64,000 bases of DNA from Rhodospirillales bacterium. GTDB lineage: Bacteria > Pseudomonadota > Alphaproteobacteria > JAJFIK01. Location of the stretch: contig JAJFIK010000036.1 of the NCBI GenBank assembly GCA_021775005.1, positions 1 through 64,000 on the forward strand, written 5' to 3'. A program made the translations under genes and the position numbers. This document shows positions 17,307-25,138 of the stretch, in pieces; position 1 is the first letter of the stretch; every line of letters starts with the position of its first letter. The notes under the pieces are model-generated. The model searched no databases. It was not told the DNA's origin and saw only the letters and a program-made list of their open reading frames with translations.

Positions 17307-17946
17307 GCCACGCGGCATACATTTTTGCCAAGTCGCTCGCGAATTGCTCATCACTGATGTTGAGGCCCGCTGCAGGCAATTGCGCCGGATAAAGCGCCCG
17401 CTCATTCACATTCGCGATCAACGAGTGACCCAAAAACGCGGCGGCGTCTTGCGGCGGTTTTAAAATTTCGCTCTTAAAAGTTTTGAGTAAGCTCCCGAAT
17501 GGTTCAAACGACGCGTTGGTTGGTGATCCTGCTTTCACAGATTGCGCACGCAATCGCGCAAAAAGATGCACGGTGCGAAAGATATGCGCTTGGTCGCGAA
17601 AGCAGCGAAGCGTTTCCTCAATAACAACGCGCAGCGCGCCCTCCAATGTAGTTTCTTGACTGAGAACAAATTCCGGCGTGACGCGGGCCAGCCATTTGCC
17701 CAACTCCTCGCGATAGCGATCGAACACATGCGGCAGAAGCGCTTCTTTGTTTTCAAAGCGGCGATAGATGGCGCCCGGGCTCACCTTCGCGCCTTTGGCA
17801 ATTTCGACCATGGTAATTTGCTCAAAGTTTTTGGATTTGAGCAGCTCCTCAAGCGCCGCCGCGATGGCCCGCGTGGTCTCACGACTGCGCGCTTGCTGGG
17901 CGGGTTTTGCCCCTGCCGGGCCTTTGTTTTGGTCAGTCTGGTTCAT
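17296..17946 (-). CDS. TetR-family transcriptional regulator
   Basis: A 216-residue repressor. The DNA-binding domain is at about residues 24-72: ARSRETTRAIAAALEELLKS, then the recognition helix region MVEIAKGAKVSPGAIYRRFE. The C-terminal ligand domain is not assignable. It is divergent from a small membrane protein gene (18023), and the 76-base gap holds an imperfect palindrome at 17954-17967, so autorepression and control of the neighbour are likely. The Gln/Lys/Ala-rich first 20 residues are probably disordered. Confidence 0.88.
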   Translation of the reverse strand: MNQTDQNKGPAGAKPAQQARSRETTRAIAAALEELLKSKNFEQITMVEIAKGAKVSPGAIYRRFENKEALLPHVFDRYREELGKWLARVTPEFVLSQETTLEGALRVVIEETLRCFRDQAHIFRTVHLFARLRAQSVKAGSPTNASFEPFGSLLKTFKSEILKPPQDAAAFLGHSLIANVNERALYPAQLPAAGLNISDEQFASDLAKMYAAWLRA

Positions 17947-17953
17947 AACGTGA

Positions 17954-17967
17954 ATGTGAATTTACAT
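17954..17967. promoter_or_regulatory. Candidate TetR operator
   Basis: ATGTGAATTTACAT is a 14-base near-palindrome (12 of 14 positions symmetrical), eight bases upstream of the tetR ATG and 56 bases before the divergent membrane-protein gene. Its size and place fit a TetR-family operator controlling both directions. Binding is inferred. Confidence 0.45.
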
Positions 17968-18022
17968 TTGCACTTAAATTCCAATATGACCTAAGCAGCG
18001 CATTACGTACAAGGGGCAATTG

Positions 18023-18511
18023 ATGAATACGGCAGTGAAATATGGGCTTTTCCTTGGCGGATTCTTGTCGGCCTATGGTTTGGTGTTTCGTCTGCTCAAT
18101 CTCCCCTTTGATTCTCCATTTGGCTGGATATTCTACATCTCGCTACCGATCTTTGCCGGGTTGGCCCTCTGGCAATTGCGCAAAACCCCGCCCCTGTCCT
18201 ACTGGCGCGCCCTGGGCACTGCCGCAATGATCACGGTATTGGGGGGAGCGATTTATTCCCTCTACGTCTTTGCATTTAACGCCTTCATTGACGATTCGCT
18301 GATCCAGGCGGTGCGAGATTCCAGTTTGGCCAACATGGCATCTCGCAATCTATCGCCTGAAGGGGAAGAAGCCCGCCGCGCATTGATCGTGTGGGCGACG
18401 GAGCCCCTGGGGTTTGCGATCACCATTGCGATTCAAATGACTATTGCCAGCATAGTCTCGTCGTTCGTGCTGGCAATCTTTTTCCGGCGCACCGCCAACC
18501 CGGCGGCGTGA
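18023..18511 (+). CDS. DUF4199-like membrane protein
   Basis: A 162-residue protein with four hydrophobic helices (about 7-25, 32-50, 66-88 and 131-155). A polar loop between the last two reads SLANMASRNLSPEGEEARRA. The layout resembles DUF4199 membrane proteins of unknown function; the match is by pattern, not by a clear motif. I used the ATG at 18023, which has AAGGGG six bases ahead; an in-frame TTG at 18020 is less likely. It is divergent from tetR and probably its target. Confidence 0.6.
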   Translation: MNTAVKYGLFLGGFLSAYGLVFRLLNLPFDSPFGWIFYISLPIFAGLALWQLRKTPPLSYWRALGTAAMITVLGGAIYSLYVFAFNAFIDDSLIQAVRDSSLANMASRNLSPEGEEARRALIVWATEPLGFAITIAIQMTIASIVSSFVLAIFFRRTANPAA

Positions 18512-18554
18512 TCTCTGCGAATGTCGAGAGTCTGCTTTGGCTTTAAGCCGATGC

Positions 18555-19895
18555 TCAGGCTGAAACTGACGGGTGTCCTTGGTGCCGCAAGACGCGGCAC
18601 GCCGCCAGATCGCCGGTCACATTCACGACCGTGCGGGACATGTCCAAGATGCGGTCAACGCCGAGGATCAGAACCAGACCCGTTGTGGCGATGGCAAAGT
18701 CACCGGCGATGGTGGCGAGAATGACAATTCCCACCCCCGGCGTACCTGGCGCACCGATGGAACTGGCAACCAGCGTCACCACAATCAGCACAAGTTCGGC
18801 CATTGAGAGATCAACCCCCGCGACCTGTGCCAAAAAGATAAGCGCAATCGCCTGATAGAGCGCCGTGCCTGCCATGTTCACCGTGGCTCCCAAGGGAATG
18901 ACAAGGCTCGCCACCCCTTGAGGAACGCCCAGGCGCTCAATCGCGGTTTTGATGGAGACCGGCATCACCGCGGCAGAACTTGACGTTGAGAAAGCCAGAA
19001 GCTGGGTTGGCGCAATAGCGTGGGCAAAGGCGATGGGGCTCATCCCGCCCAAGATTCCCGCTGCGAGATAGAAGAACAGCAACATGATCAACAGTCCCAG
19101 CAACACCGTGAAGACATAAACGCCCATCCCCACAAGGGTGCTGATGCCGGTTTGTGCGGTCAGCTGGGCGATCAACCCGAACACCGCATAGGGGGTGATG
19201 AACATGGCCCATTTCACCACGGTCATCGAAACTTCAAGCAGCGCTTCAAAAAGTTTCCGCAATGGCTCCAGCGCTTCGCGGCGGCTCGCCGTGACAAACG
19301 CAACGCCGATGAAGACAGAAAAAATCACAACGGCCAGCATCTCTTGATCGACCAGTGCGCCAAACACGTTCTGCGGGATCAATTGCACGATGAAGTCGGG
19401 AACCTGCTCGGTGATTTCCTGTAACGGGTTGGCGTTGAGGGCCTCCGGGTCAGGGCGAATGCTGGGCTGAGGCATCTCCCCGACAAAGACGTATTGGCCG
19501 GGGCGAAAATAGAGCGCCAGCGATATGCCAATGGCTGCGGCGGCAGTGGTGGTCGTGACCACAAAGACCGCCAGTCGCGACCCGATCCGCTTCAGCTGCT
19601 CACCGGAGGCCGCGCCAGCAAGCCCCAATATGATTGAACACACCACAAGCGGGATCAGCACCATGCCGATGAGGCCCAGAAAAAGCCGCCCCGGCAGGGC
19701 CAGCCATGTCCCGATAATCTCTGCTGTATCGCGCGGCACCAGCGCCAGATCAGGACCCAGCAGAAAACCTACAAATGCGCCCAGACCAAGCGCAATCATG
19801 ACCTGCAGCCACAGCCGTCCGCGCACCCACGCGTCTGCCCGCTGGAATAGCGCATGATATTTGATGAAACGGCGATGATGATGCGCTGTGGCCAT
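18555..19895 (-). CDS. Dicarboxylate/amino acid:cation symporter
   Basis: A 446-residue DAACS-family transporter (GltP/DctA-like) of the inner membrane. Signatures are the serine-rich re-entrant loop AFSTSSSAAVMPVS near residue 305, the GATVNMAGTALYQ helix (NMDGT equivalent) near residue 345, and SSIGAPGTPGVGIVIL. The last helix has GVDRILDMSRTVVNVTGDLAA, with the Asp/Arg/Asn/Asp substrate and cation residues. In NMDGT the Asp is Ala here (NMAGT), as in several bacterial relatives. Substrate could be glutamate, aspartate or a C4-dicarboxylate. The ATG at 19895 was preferred over 19922. Confidence 0.9.
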   Translation of the reverse strand: MATAHHHRRFIKYHALFQRADAWVRGRLWLQVMIALGLGAFVGFLLGPDLALVPRDTAEIIGTWLALPGRLFLGLIGMVLIPLVVCSIILGLAGAASGEQLKRIGSRLAVFVVTTTTAAAAIGISLALYFRPGQYVFVGEMPQPSIRPDPEALNANPLQEITEQVPDFIVQLIPQNVFGALVDQEMLAVVIFSVFIGVAFVTASRREALEPLRKLFEALLEVSMTVVKWAMFITPYAVFGLIAQLTAQTGISTLVGMGVYVFTVLLGLLIMLLFFYLAAGILGGMSPIAFAHAIAPTQLLAFSTSSSAAVMPVSIKTAIERLGVPQGVASLVIPLGATVNMAGTALYQAIALIFLAQVAGVDLSMAELVLIVVTLVASSIGAPGTPGVGIVILATIAGDFAIATTGLVLILGVDRILDMSRTVVNVTGDLAACRVLRHQGHPSVSA

Positions 19896-20006
19896 GGGCG
19901 AGACTATACCGCAGTCCCCCATGCCTCCAAAGGCGCAGAGTGTCTCAGCCCTTGGTCTGCCGGGCTCTATGGTATAGCTAATTCAACGACTCGTAAGGAG
20001 CACCAA

Positions 20007-20432
20007 ATGCCAGAAATCACCGTTTCAACTCAGGGCATGAGCCTTGAGATGTTCTCCATCACCGCCATCTATATCGCGCTCAACGCGCTCGTCATGCTTG
20101 GCCTCGCTTTCATGGTAGTCCGCGCCCGACAAGCCAATGCCAAGGCGGGCATGACCTTGGGTGACGCTCGTGACAATTGGATTCGCGCCCACGCTAACAA
20201 CACAGAATATGTACCCATTGCACTCTTGCTCATGGCGTCAGTGGAATTCCTTGGCGGACCAGCTTGGTTTCTGCACGGGTTTGGCATCGTCCTCACCGTT
20301 TCGCGACTCCTGCATGGATACGGGCGCGGTGCCGCCGATGGTGCAAATTTCGGGCGGTTCTATGGCACCCTTGGCACTTGGATAGCCATTGCGATTGGTG
20401 CTTTGGCTGTTTTGTTCCTCTCCATTTTCTAA
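20007..20432 (+). CDS. MAPEG-family membrane protein (second copy)
   Basis: A 141-residue, four-helix MAPEG protein. The signature reads DNWIRAHANNTEYVPIALLL near residue 55, with the Arg-x-His-x-Asn-x-x-Glu pattern for glutathione, and VSRLLHGYG in the third helix. It differs clearly from the copy at 9298, so it is not a recent duplicate. The ATG at 20007 has a perfect AAGGAG. It lies 15 bases before pmbA and may be co-transcribed with it. Confidence 0.88.
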   Translation: MPEITVSTQGMSLEMFSITAIYIALNALVMLGLAFMVVRARQANAKAGMTLGDARDNWIRAHANNTEYVPIALLLMASVEFLGGPAWFLHGFGIVLTVSRLLHGYGRGAADGANFGRFYGTLGTWIAIAIGALAVLFLSIF

Positions 20433-20447
20433 AAAGCGAGATATAGC

Positions 20448-21806
20448 GTGAGCGAACCTGCCGGACGCAGCCAACAAGATATGGAACAAATTATTGAGCG
20501 CCTTATCACCAAAGCGGTGAAGGCAGGCGCTGATGCGGCTGATGCCATCGTCGTCGAAGGTTTGTCTCTCGGCGCCAGCTATCGCCTTGGTAAATTAGAA
20601 GATGTTGATCGCTCTGAGGGGCAGGACCTTGGCCTGCGCGCCATCATCGGCAAACAGCAAGCCAGCGTGTCGGGTAACGACTTTTCGAGTCGCGCCCTTG
20701 ATGAATTGGTGGAACGGGTGACGGCGATGGCCAAACTCGCGCCGGAAGATCCCTATTGCGGCCTCGCCGGTGCTGATAAATTGGCCAAGACCTGGCCTGA
20801 TCTTGACTTGGCCGACGACGTAGAACCATCGGCAGAATCCCTCTCTGAGCGCGCCGCAGAGGCAGAAGATGCCGCCCGCGCCGTGCCCGGTGTCACCAAT
20901 TCAAATGGCGCAGGTGCCGGATGGGGCCGGGGCCGCGTGGTGCTGGCAACGTCTGAAGGGTTCTTGGGCGGTTATGTTTCTTCATCTCATTCAGTATCCG
21001 CGTCGGTGGTTGCCGGTGAGGGCACTGGCATGGAAACCGATTACGATTTTGCCACCACGCGGCACCTTAAAGACATGCCTGATGCCGCCTCCATCGGTCG
21101 CGCGGCGGCAGAGCGTACAGTTAAACGCCTGGGTGCGCGCAAAGTTGATACCCAAAGCGTGCCGATTGTTTATGACCCGCGCGTGGGCCGCTCGATCCTG
21201 GGGCATTTCGCTGGGGCCATCATGGGACCATCCATTGCACGCAAGACCTCGTTTCTTCGCGAACGAATGAACAAAGCCATTTTTGGTGAGCACATCAACA
21301 TCATTGATGATCCGCACATCAAAAGAGGCCTGGCCTCAAAGCCGTTCGATGGCGAGGGCGTCGCGAACGGTAAAACCGCATTGGTAAAGGATGGCGTTCT
21401 ATGCACATGGCTGCTGCATTCCGCCAGCGCCCGGCAGCTGGGCCTTGAAACCACTGGCCATGCAGGGCGAGGCACCGGCGGTCCCCCTGGCGTGACGACT
21501 TCCAACCTTTACATGGCCCCTGGCGCGCAATCGCCAGAAGACATGATCAAAGATATTCCGAACGGCTTCTATGTAACGGAATTGATCGGCCAAGGGGTCA
21601 GCGGTGTCACCGGCGACTACAGTCGCGGCGCTGGTGGGTTTTGGATTGAAAATGGCGAGCTCAGCTTTCCAGTGAATGAGGTCACCATCGCGAGCAACTT
21701 GAACGACATGTTCAAGAACTGCACACCTGCGAACGATCTTGAATTCAAATTTGGCACCAACGTGCCCACCTTACGCGTTGACGGCATGACGGTGGCAGGC
21801 GGGTGA
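20448..21806 (+). CDS. pmbA: TldE/PmbA metalloprotease partner
   Basis: PmbA/TldE (452 residues) pairs with TldD to make the active peptidase; it lacks the zinc HExxxH motif, which I also do not find here. Family features are GLRAIIGKQQASVSGND, GFLGGYVSSSHSVSASVVA, VPIVYDPRVGRSILGHFAGA near residue 244, and the C-terminal GVSGVTGDYSRGAGGFWIEN. It starts with GTG. Its stop overlaps the start of the cysQ-like gene (GTGA), so they form an operon, which probably continues towards the lipid A genes. Confidence 0.93.
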   Translation: MSEPAGRSQQDMEQIIERLITKAVKAGADAADAIVVEGLSLGASYRLGKLEDVDRSEGQDLGLRAIIGKQQASVSGNDFSSRALDELVERVTAMAKLAPEDPYCGLAGADKLAKTWPDLDLADDVEPSAESLSERAAEAEDAARAVPGVTNSNGAGAGWGRGRVVLATSEGFLGGYVSSSHSVSASVVAGEGTGMETDYDFATTRHLKDMPDAASIGRAAAERTVKRLGARKVDTQSVPIVYDPRVGRSILGHFAGAIMGPSIARKTSFLRERMNKAIFGEHINIIDDPHIKRGLASKPFDGEGVANGKTALVKDGVLCTWLLHSASARQLGLETTGHAGRGTGGPPGVTTSNLYMAPGAQSPEDMIKDIPNGFYVTELIGQGVSGVTGDYSRGAGGFWIENGELSFPVNEVTIASNLNDMFKNCTPANDLEFKFGTNVPTLRVDGMTVAGG

Positions 21807-22612
21807 GCGATGACCTTGCGGCGCTGACGAGCATTCTTACAGAAACCGCCCGCGAGGCCGGCGCGCACGCGCTGAAACTTCGGGCTGAGGGCGTAGAGTT
21901 TTGGTCCAAGAAAGACACCACACCGGTCACCGACGCAGACCTTGCCATCGATGCCCTCACCAAAGAACGGTTGTTGGGCGCGCGACCAGATTTTGGCTGG
22001 CTATCTGAGGAAACCGCTGATGGCCCGGCAAGGCTTGATAAGCGCGACGTCTTTGTTGTGGATCCCATAGACGGCACCCGTGCTTTTCTCGACGGCAGAC
22101 CAGAGTGGGTCATCTCCATTGCGGCGGTGCAAGACAATACCCCGCGAGCAGCGGCGATCTTCAATCCCGTGACGGATGAGATGTTTGTGGCCTCGGCGGG
22201 ATCAGGTTGCACCTGCAATGGCGCAACCGTGCACGTGACCAATGCGAGCGTGATCAATGGCTGCCATATGATTGGCTATGCCGACATGTTTCACCATCCG
22301 GATTGGCCCCGACCTTGGCCACCTATGGAGATTACGCAGAAGAACGCAGTGGCCTATCGCATGGCATTGGTGGCCGCGGGAAAAGCAGATGCGACCTTGT
22401 CGCTCTCCTTCAAGCATGAGTGGGACACCGCGGCGGGCACCTTGTTGGTGACAGAGGCTGGTGGCACTGTTAGCGACCACAAAGGCGCTCCTCTGCGCTA
22501 CAATCAACCCTCCCCCCGCGGGCGCAGCCTGATCGCCGCAGGTACCGGACTGCATGGGCGAATCGCCGCGCGGGTGAGCTTTATCCCTGATGAGCGCATT
22601 GCCGGACAATAA
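21803..22612 (+). CDS. Inositol monophosphatase-family phosphatase, CysQ-like
   Basis: A 269-residue Mg-dependent phosphatase. The metal sites are seen as WLSEETADG (Glu), VDPIDGTRAFLDGRPEWVIS (DPIDGT motif) near residue 87, and EWDTAAGTLLVTEAGG near the C-terminus. Position beside pmbA and sequence point to 3'(2'),5'-bisphosphate nucleotidase (CysQ), which recycles PAP from sulfate assimilation; inositol or histidinol phosphatase is the alternative. The start is a GTG overlapping the pmbA stop by four bases. Confidence 0.85.
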   Translation: MSDDLAALTSILTETAREAGAHALKLRAEGVEFWSKKDTTPVTDADLAIDALTKERLLGARPDFGWLSEETADGPARLDKRDVFVVDPIDGTRAFLDGRPEWVISIAAVQDNTPRAAAIFNPVTDEMFVASAGSGCTCNGATVHVTNASVINGCHMIGYADMFHHPDWPRPWPPMEITQKNAVAYRMALVAAGKADATLSLSFKHEWDTAAGTLLVTEAGGTVSDHKGAPLRYNQPSPRGRSLIAAGTGLHGRIAARVSFIPDERIAGQ

Positions 22613-22695
22613 GGCCCAATTTCGCTGGTTGACCCAGGCTTCAAGATGTCCCATCACCGCGCCTTAAGATCACCCCTGTCACTTGCGAGGACCCC

Positions 22696-22938
22696 ATGGG
22701 CGACAAGCAACTATTGCATTTGGTTATTGGCGGCGAGCTGACCAGCTTGACCGGCGAGGTCGAGTTCAAGGACCTGAGCAAGGTCGATATTGTGGGGGCG
22801 TTTCCCAATTTCGCCGCAGCGCATAGGGCCTGGCGCGCCGCCGCTCAGCGCACCGTCGATGACGCCCAGACACGGTATTTCATTGTCCATCTGCATCGCT
22901 TGTTTGACCCCGAGAACGACGGCCTCATCGAGGGTTGA
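22696..22938 (+). CDS. DUF4170 protein
   Basis: An 80-residue protein with the full DUF4170 pattern: LHLVIGGELTSLTGEVEFKD, VDIVGAFPNF, HRAWRAAAQRTVDDAQTRYF and HLHRLFDP. The family is small, soluble and found mainly in alphaproteobacteria, usually at this place between a cysQ-like gene and the DUF374 acyltransferase. Function is unknown. GCGAGGACCCC precedes the ATG. Confidence 0.9.
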   Translation: MGDKQLLHLVIGGELTSLTGEVEFKDLSKVDIVGAFPNFAAAHRAWRAAAQRTVDDAQTRYFIVHLHRLFDPENDGLIEG

Positions 22939-23064
22939 GCTGCCGCATCAACGGCTCATCCCATCCTTAACGCTATGACGCGGCCATGCTTTGAGATCGG
23001 ACCGCCGCCCGTGATAGGCTCCAGGCTCAACGCCACGACCCAGAAGACGATTTAACCCGACCCC

Positions 23065-23847
23065 ATGGCCCAAAAACACCAATCTTGGCTTGATCGCCTC
23101 CTCCTCAGCGCCGGGATATCAGTTGTCACGCTCTATATGCGGTTCATCAAGGCCACCGCGCGGGTGCAACATCTCAATGAGCATTACGCGCAAGCATTTT
23201 GGGATGAAGGCACACCGTTTATCGGCACTTTGTGGCATGGGCGCTTTATCATGATGCCTTATGGCTGGCGTTCAGAGCACCCCATTGGCGCGATCATTTC
23301 AAAACACGGCGACGGCGAGTTTATTTCGCGCGTTCTGACCAACTTCAACTTTATAAATGTGCGCGGGTCGTCCAATGCCGCCAACAAAAAGCGCAAAGAC
23401 CGTGGCGGCTCGGCAGCCCTTCGCGCCATGGTCAAGGCCATACGCAACGGCACATCCATGGGCATCACGCTCGACGGCCCCAAGGGGCCACGGATGCGCG
23501 CCAAAGAAGGCGCCATTGTTCTTGCTCGCATGACCGGTGCACCCATCCTGCCTATTGCGTTCAGTGCCAACCGGGCCAAAGTCATCGGGACGTGGGACAG
23601 TTTCCTGCTGGTGTGGCCGTTTTCACGCGCCGCCTTCAATTGGGGGGCCCCCATATATGTGCCGCGCGATGCGGGGGCTGATGTGATGGAAGAAAAACGC
23701 CTGGAACTTGAGACCACACTCAATCAGCTCACAGATGAGATTGATCGCGCAATGGGGCGCATACCGGTTACCCCTGCGCCCCTGTCCGACGCAGCGCCCC
23801 CGCCCTCCCCAGCTCCGGCGAATGCTGATGCCAGCCCAACGGTCTGA
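23065..23847 (+). CDS. DUF374 lysophospholipid acyltransferase-family protein
   Basis: A 260-residue protein of the DUF374 group within the LPLAT acyltransferase superfamily. The acyltransferase core is seen as FIGTLWHGRFIMMPYGWR (His in place of the HxxxxD block), ISKHGDGEFISRVL, and GITLDGPKGPRMRAKEGAIV near residue 133. It sits at the head of the waaA-lpxK lipid A locus, so a role in envelope lipid acylation is likely; the acceptor is unknown. The C-terminal 25 residues are Pro/Ala-rich and probably flexible. waaA overlaps the 3' end. Confidence 0.85.
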   Translation: MAQKHQSWLDRLLLSAGISVVTLYMRFIKATARVQHLNEHYAQAFWDEGTPFIGTLWHGRFIMMPYGWRSEHPIGAIISKHGDGEFISRVLTNFNFINVRGSSNAANKKRKDRGGSAALRAMVKAIRNGTSMGITLDGPKGPRMRAKEGAIVLARMTGAPILPIAFSANRAKVIGTWDSFLLVWPFSRAAFNWGAPIYVPRDAGADVMEEKRLELETTLNQLTDEIDRAMGRIPVTPAPLSDAAPPPSPAPANADASPTV

Positions 23848-25138
23848 GTTGCCAGAAACTGCCCTGATGGCCCTGTGGCGCGGGCTCGCAGAGGCCGGCG
23901 GTCCATTGATCCGCAGCCATCTTCAATCCCGTGCGAAGAAAGGCAAGGAAGATCCCGCAAGACTTACTGAGCGATTTGGTCTGGCATCCGCCCAGCGTCC
24001 TGATGGTGATCTCGTTTGGCTCCACGCCGCCAGCGTGGGCGAAGCCGTGTCGGTCCTCAGCCTTATTGAGCGCACGGTATCCAAGCCCGGCACCCATGTC
24101 TTGTTGACCACAGGGACCGTGACGTCGGCGACGTTGATGGCAGAGCGCCTGCCGGTTGGGGCCATCCACCAATACGTGCCGTTTGATCGCCCCAGCTATG
24201 TGCGGCCGTTCCTTGACCATTGGCGGCCCGACTTGGGCGTTTGGGTGGAATCTGAGCTCTGGCCCAACCTCATCGGCGAAGCCCACGCGCGGCGCATTCC
24301 GCTGGCACTCATCAATGCCCGCATGTCAAAAAAATCTCATCGCGGCTGGCAGCACTGGCCAGGCACCGCAAAAACCCTATTGGGATCATTTGATGTCATC
24401 CTCGCCCAGGATAAGCGCATTGCGGAGCGCCTGCATGATCTTGGTGCCTTACATGCGCGCGCTATTGGTAATATCAAGCTCGCCGCCAAACCGCTCACCT
24501 GTGACGAAGCTGAGCTGGCCCGCATGACGGCGGCAATTGCCTCGCGCCCGGTGTGGTGCGCTGCAAGTATTCACGCACGCGAGGAAGCTGCCGTCCTGGA
24601 GGCGCATGCCCTTGTTCAAGCACGCCTGCCGCACACCTTAACCATCATTGCCCCGCGGCAACCTGATCGGGGTGCTGCCATTGCCGATGCCGCTCGGGCG
24701 CGCGGCAATGACGTGGCGCAACGCTCCCTTGGAGACGCACTGACCCCGGAGACCGAGATCTACATTGCCGATACTATTGGCGAGATGGGTCTGTTCTTTC
24801 GCCTGGCAACGGCGGCATTTTTGGGCCGTAGCCTTGTGGACAAGGGCGGCAGTAATCCCATGGAGGGGCCACCCCTTGGCTGCGCCGTGGTCGCCGGACC
24901 CCATACAGACAATTTCGCCGGACTTTATGAGCGGCTTGATCGTGCCCAAGGCGTCGCCCGCATTGGGTCTACCATTGAACTTGCTGAGACCATTGCCGCC
25001 TTGCTAAACGATCCCGTTAGCGCCAAGGCGCTTGCAGAGGCCGCCTTGACTTTGGTGACGCAGGCGCATGAGGTTCTGGATGAAACCGCAACAGCGCTTG
25101 AGAATTTGATGCAACGAGGCCCCGATGCAGCCGCCTAG
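23828..25138 (+). CDS. waaA: 3-Deoxy-D-manno-octulosonic acid transferase
   Basis: WaaA/KdtA (about 436 residues) adds Kdo from CMP-Kdo to lipid A precursor at the inner membrane. Motifs: GKEDPARLTERFG near residue 40, LVWLHAASVGEAVSVLSLIE with the catalytic-region Glu, WVESELWPNLI, LINARMSKKS, and the GT-B nucleotide site GGSNPMEGPPLGCAVVAGPH near residue 330. The start is uncertain; ATGs at 23822, 23828 and 23867 all lack a good ribosome site. I chose 23828, which keeps the family N-terminus and allows coupling to the upstream gene (20-base overlap). lpxK overlaps its 3' end by 14 bases. Confidence 0.92.
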   Translation: MPAQRSELPETALMALWRGLAEAGGPLIRSHLQSRAKKGKEDPARLTERFGLASAQRPDGDLVWLHAASVGEAVSVLSLIERTVSKPGTHVLLTTGTVTSATLMAERLPVGAIHQYVPFDRPSYVRPFLDHWRPDLGVWVESELWPNLIGEAHARRIPLALINARMSKKSHRGWQHWPGTAKTLLGSFDVILAQDKRIAERLHDLGALHARAIGNIKLAAKPLTCDEAELARMTAAIASRPVWCAASIHAREEAAVLEAHALVQARLPHTLTIIAPRQPDRGAAIADAARARGNDVAQRSLGDALTPETEIYIADTIGEMGLFFRLATAAFLGRSLVDKGGSNPMEGPPLGCAVVAGPHTDNFAGLYERLDRAQGVARIGSTIELAETIAALLNDPVSAKALAEAALTLVTQAHEVLDETATALENLMQRGPDAAA

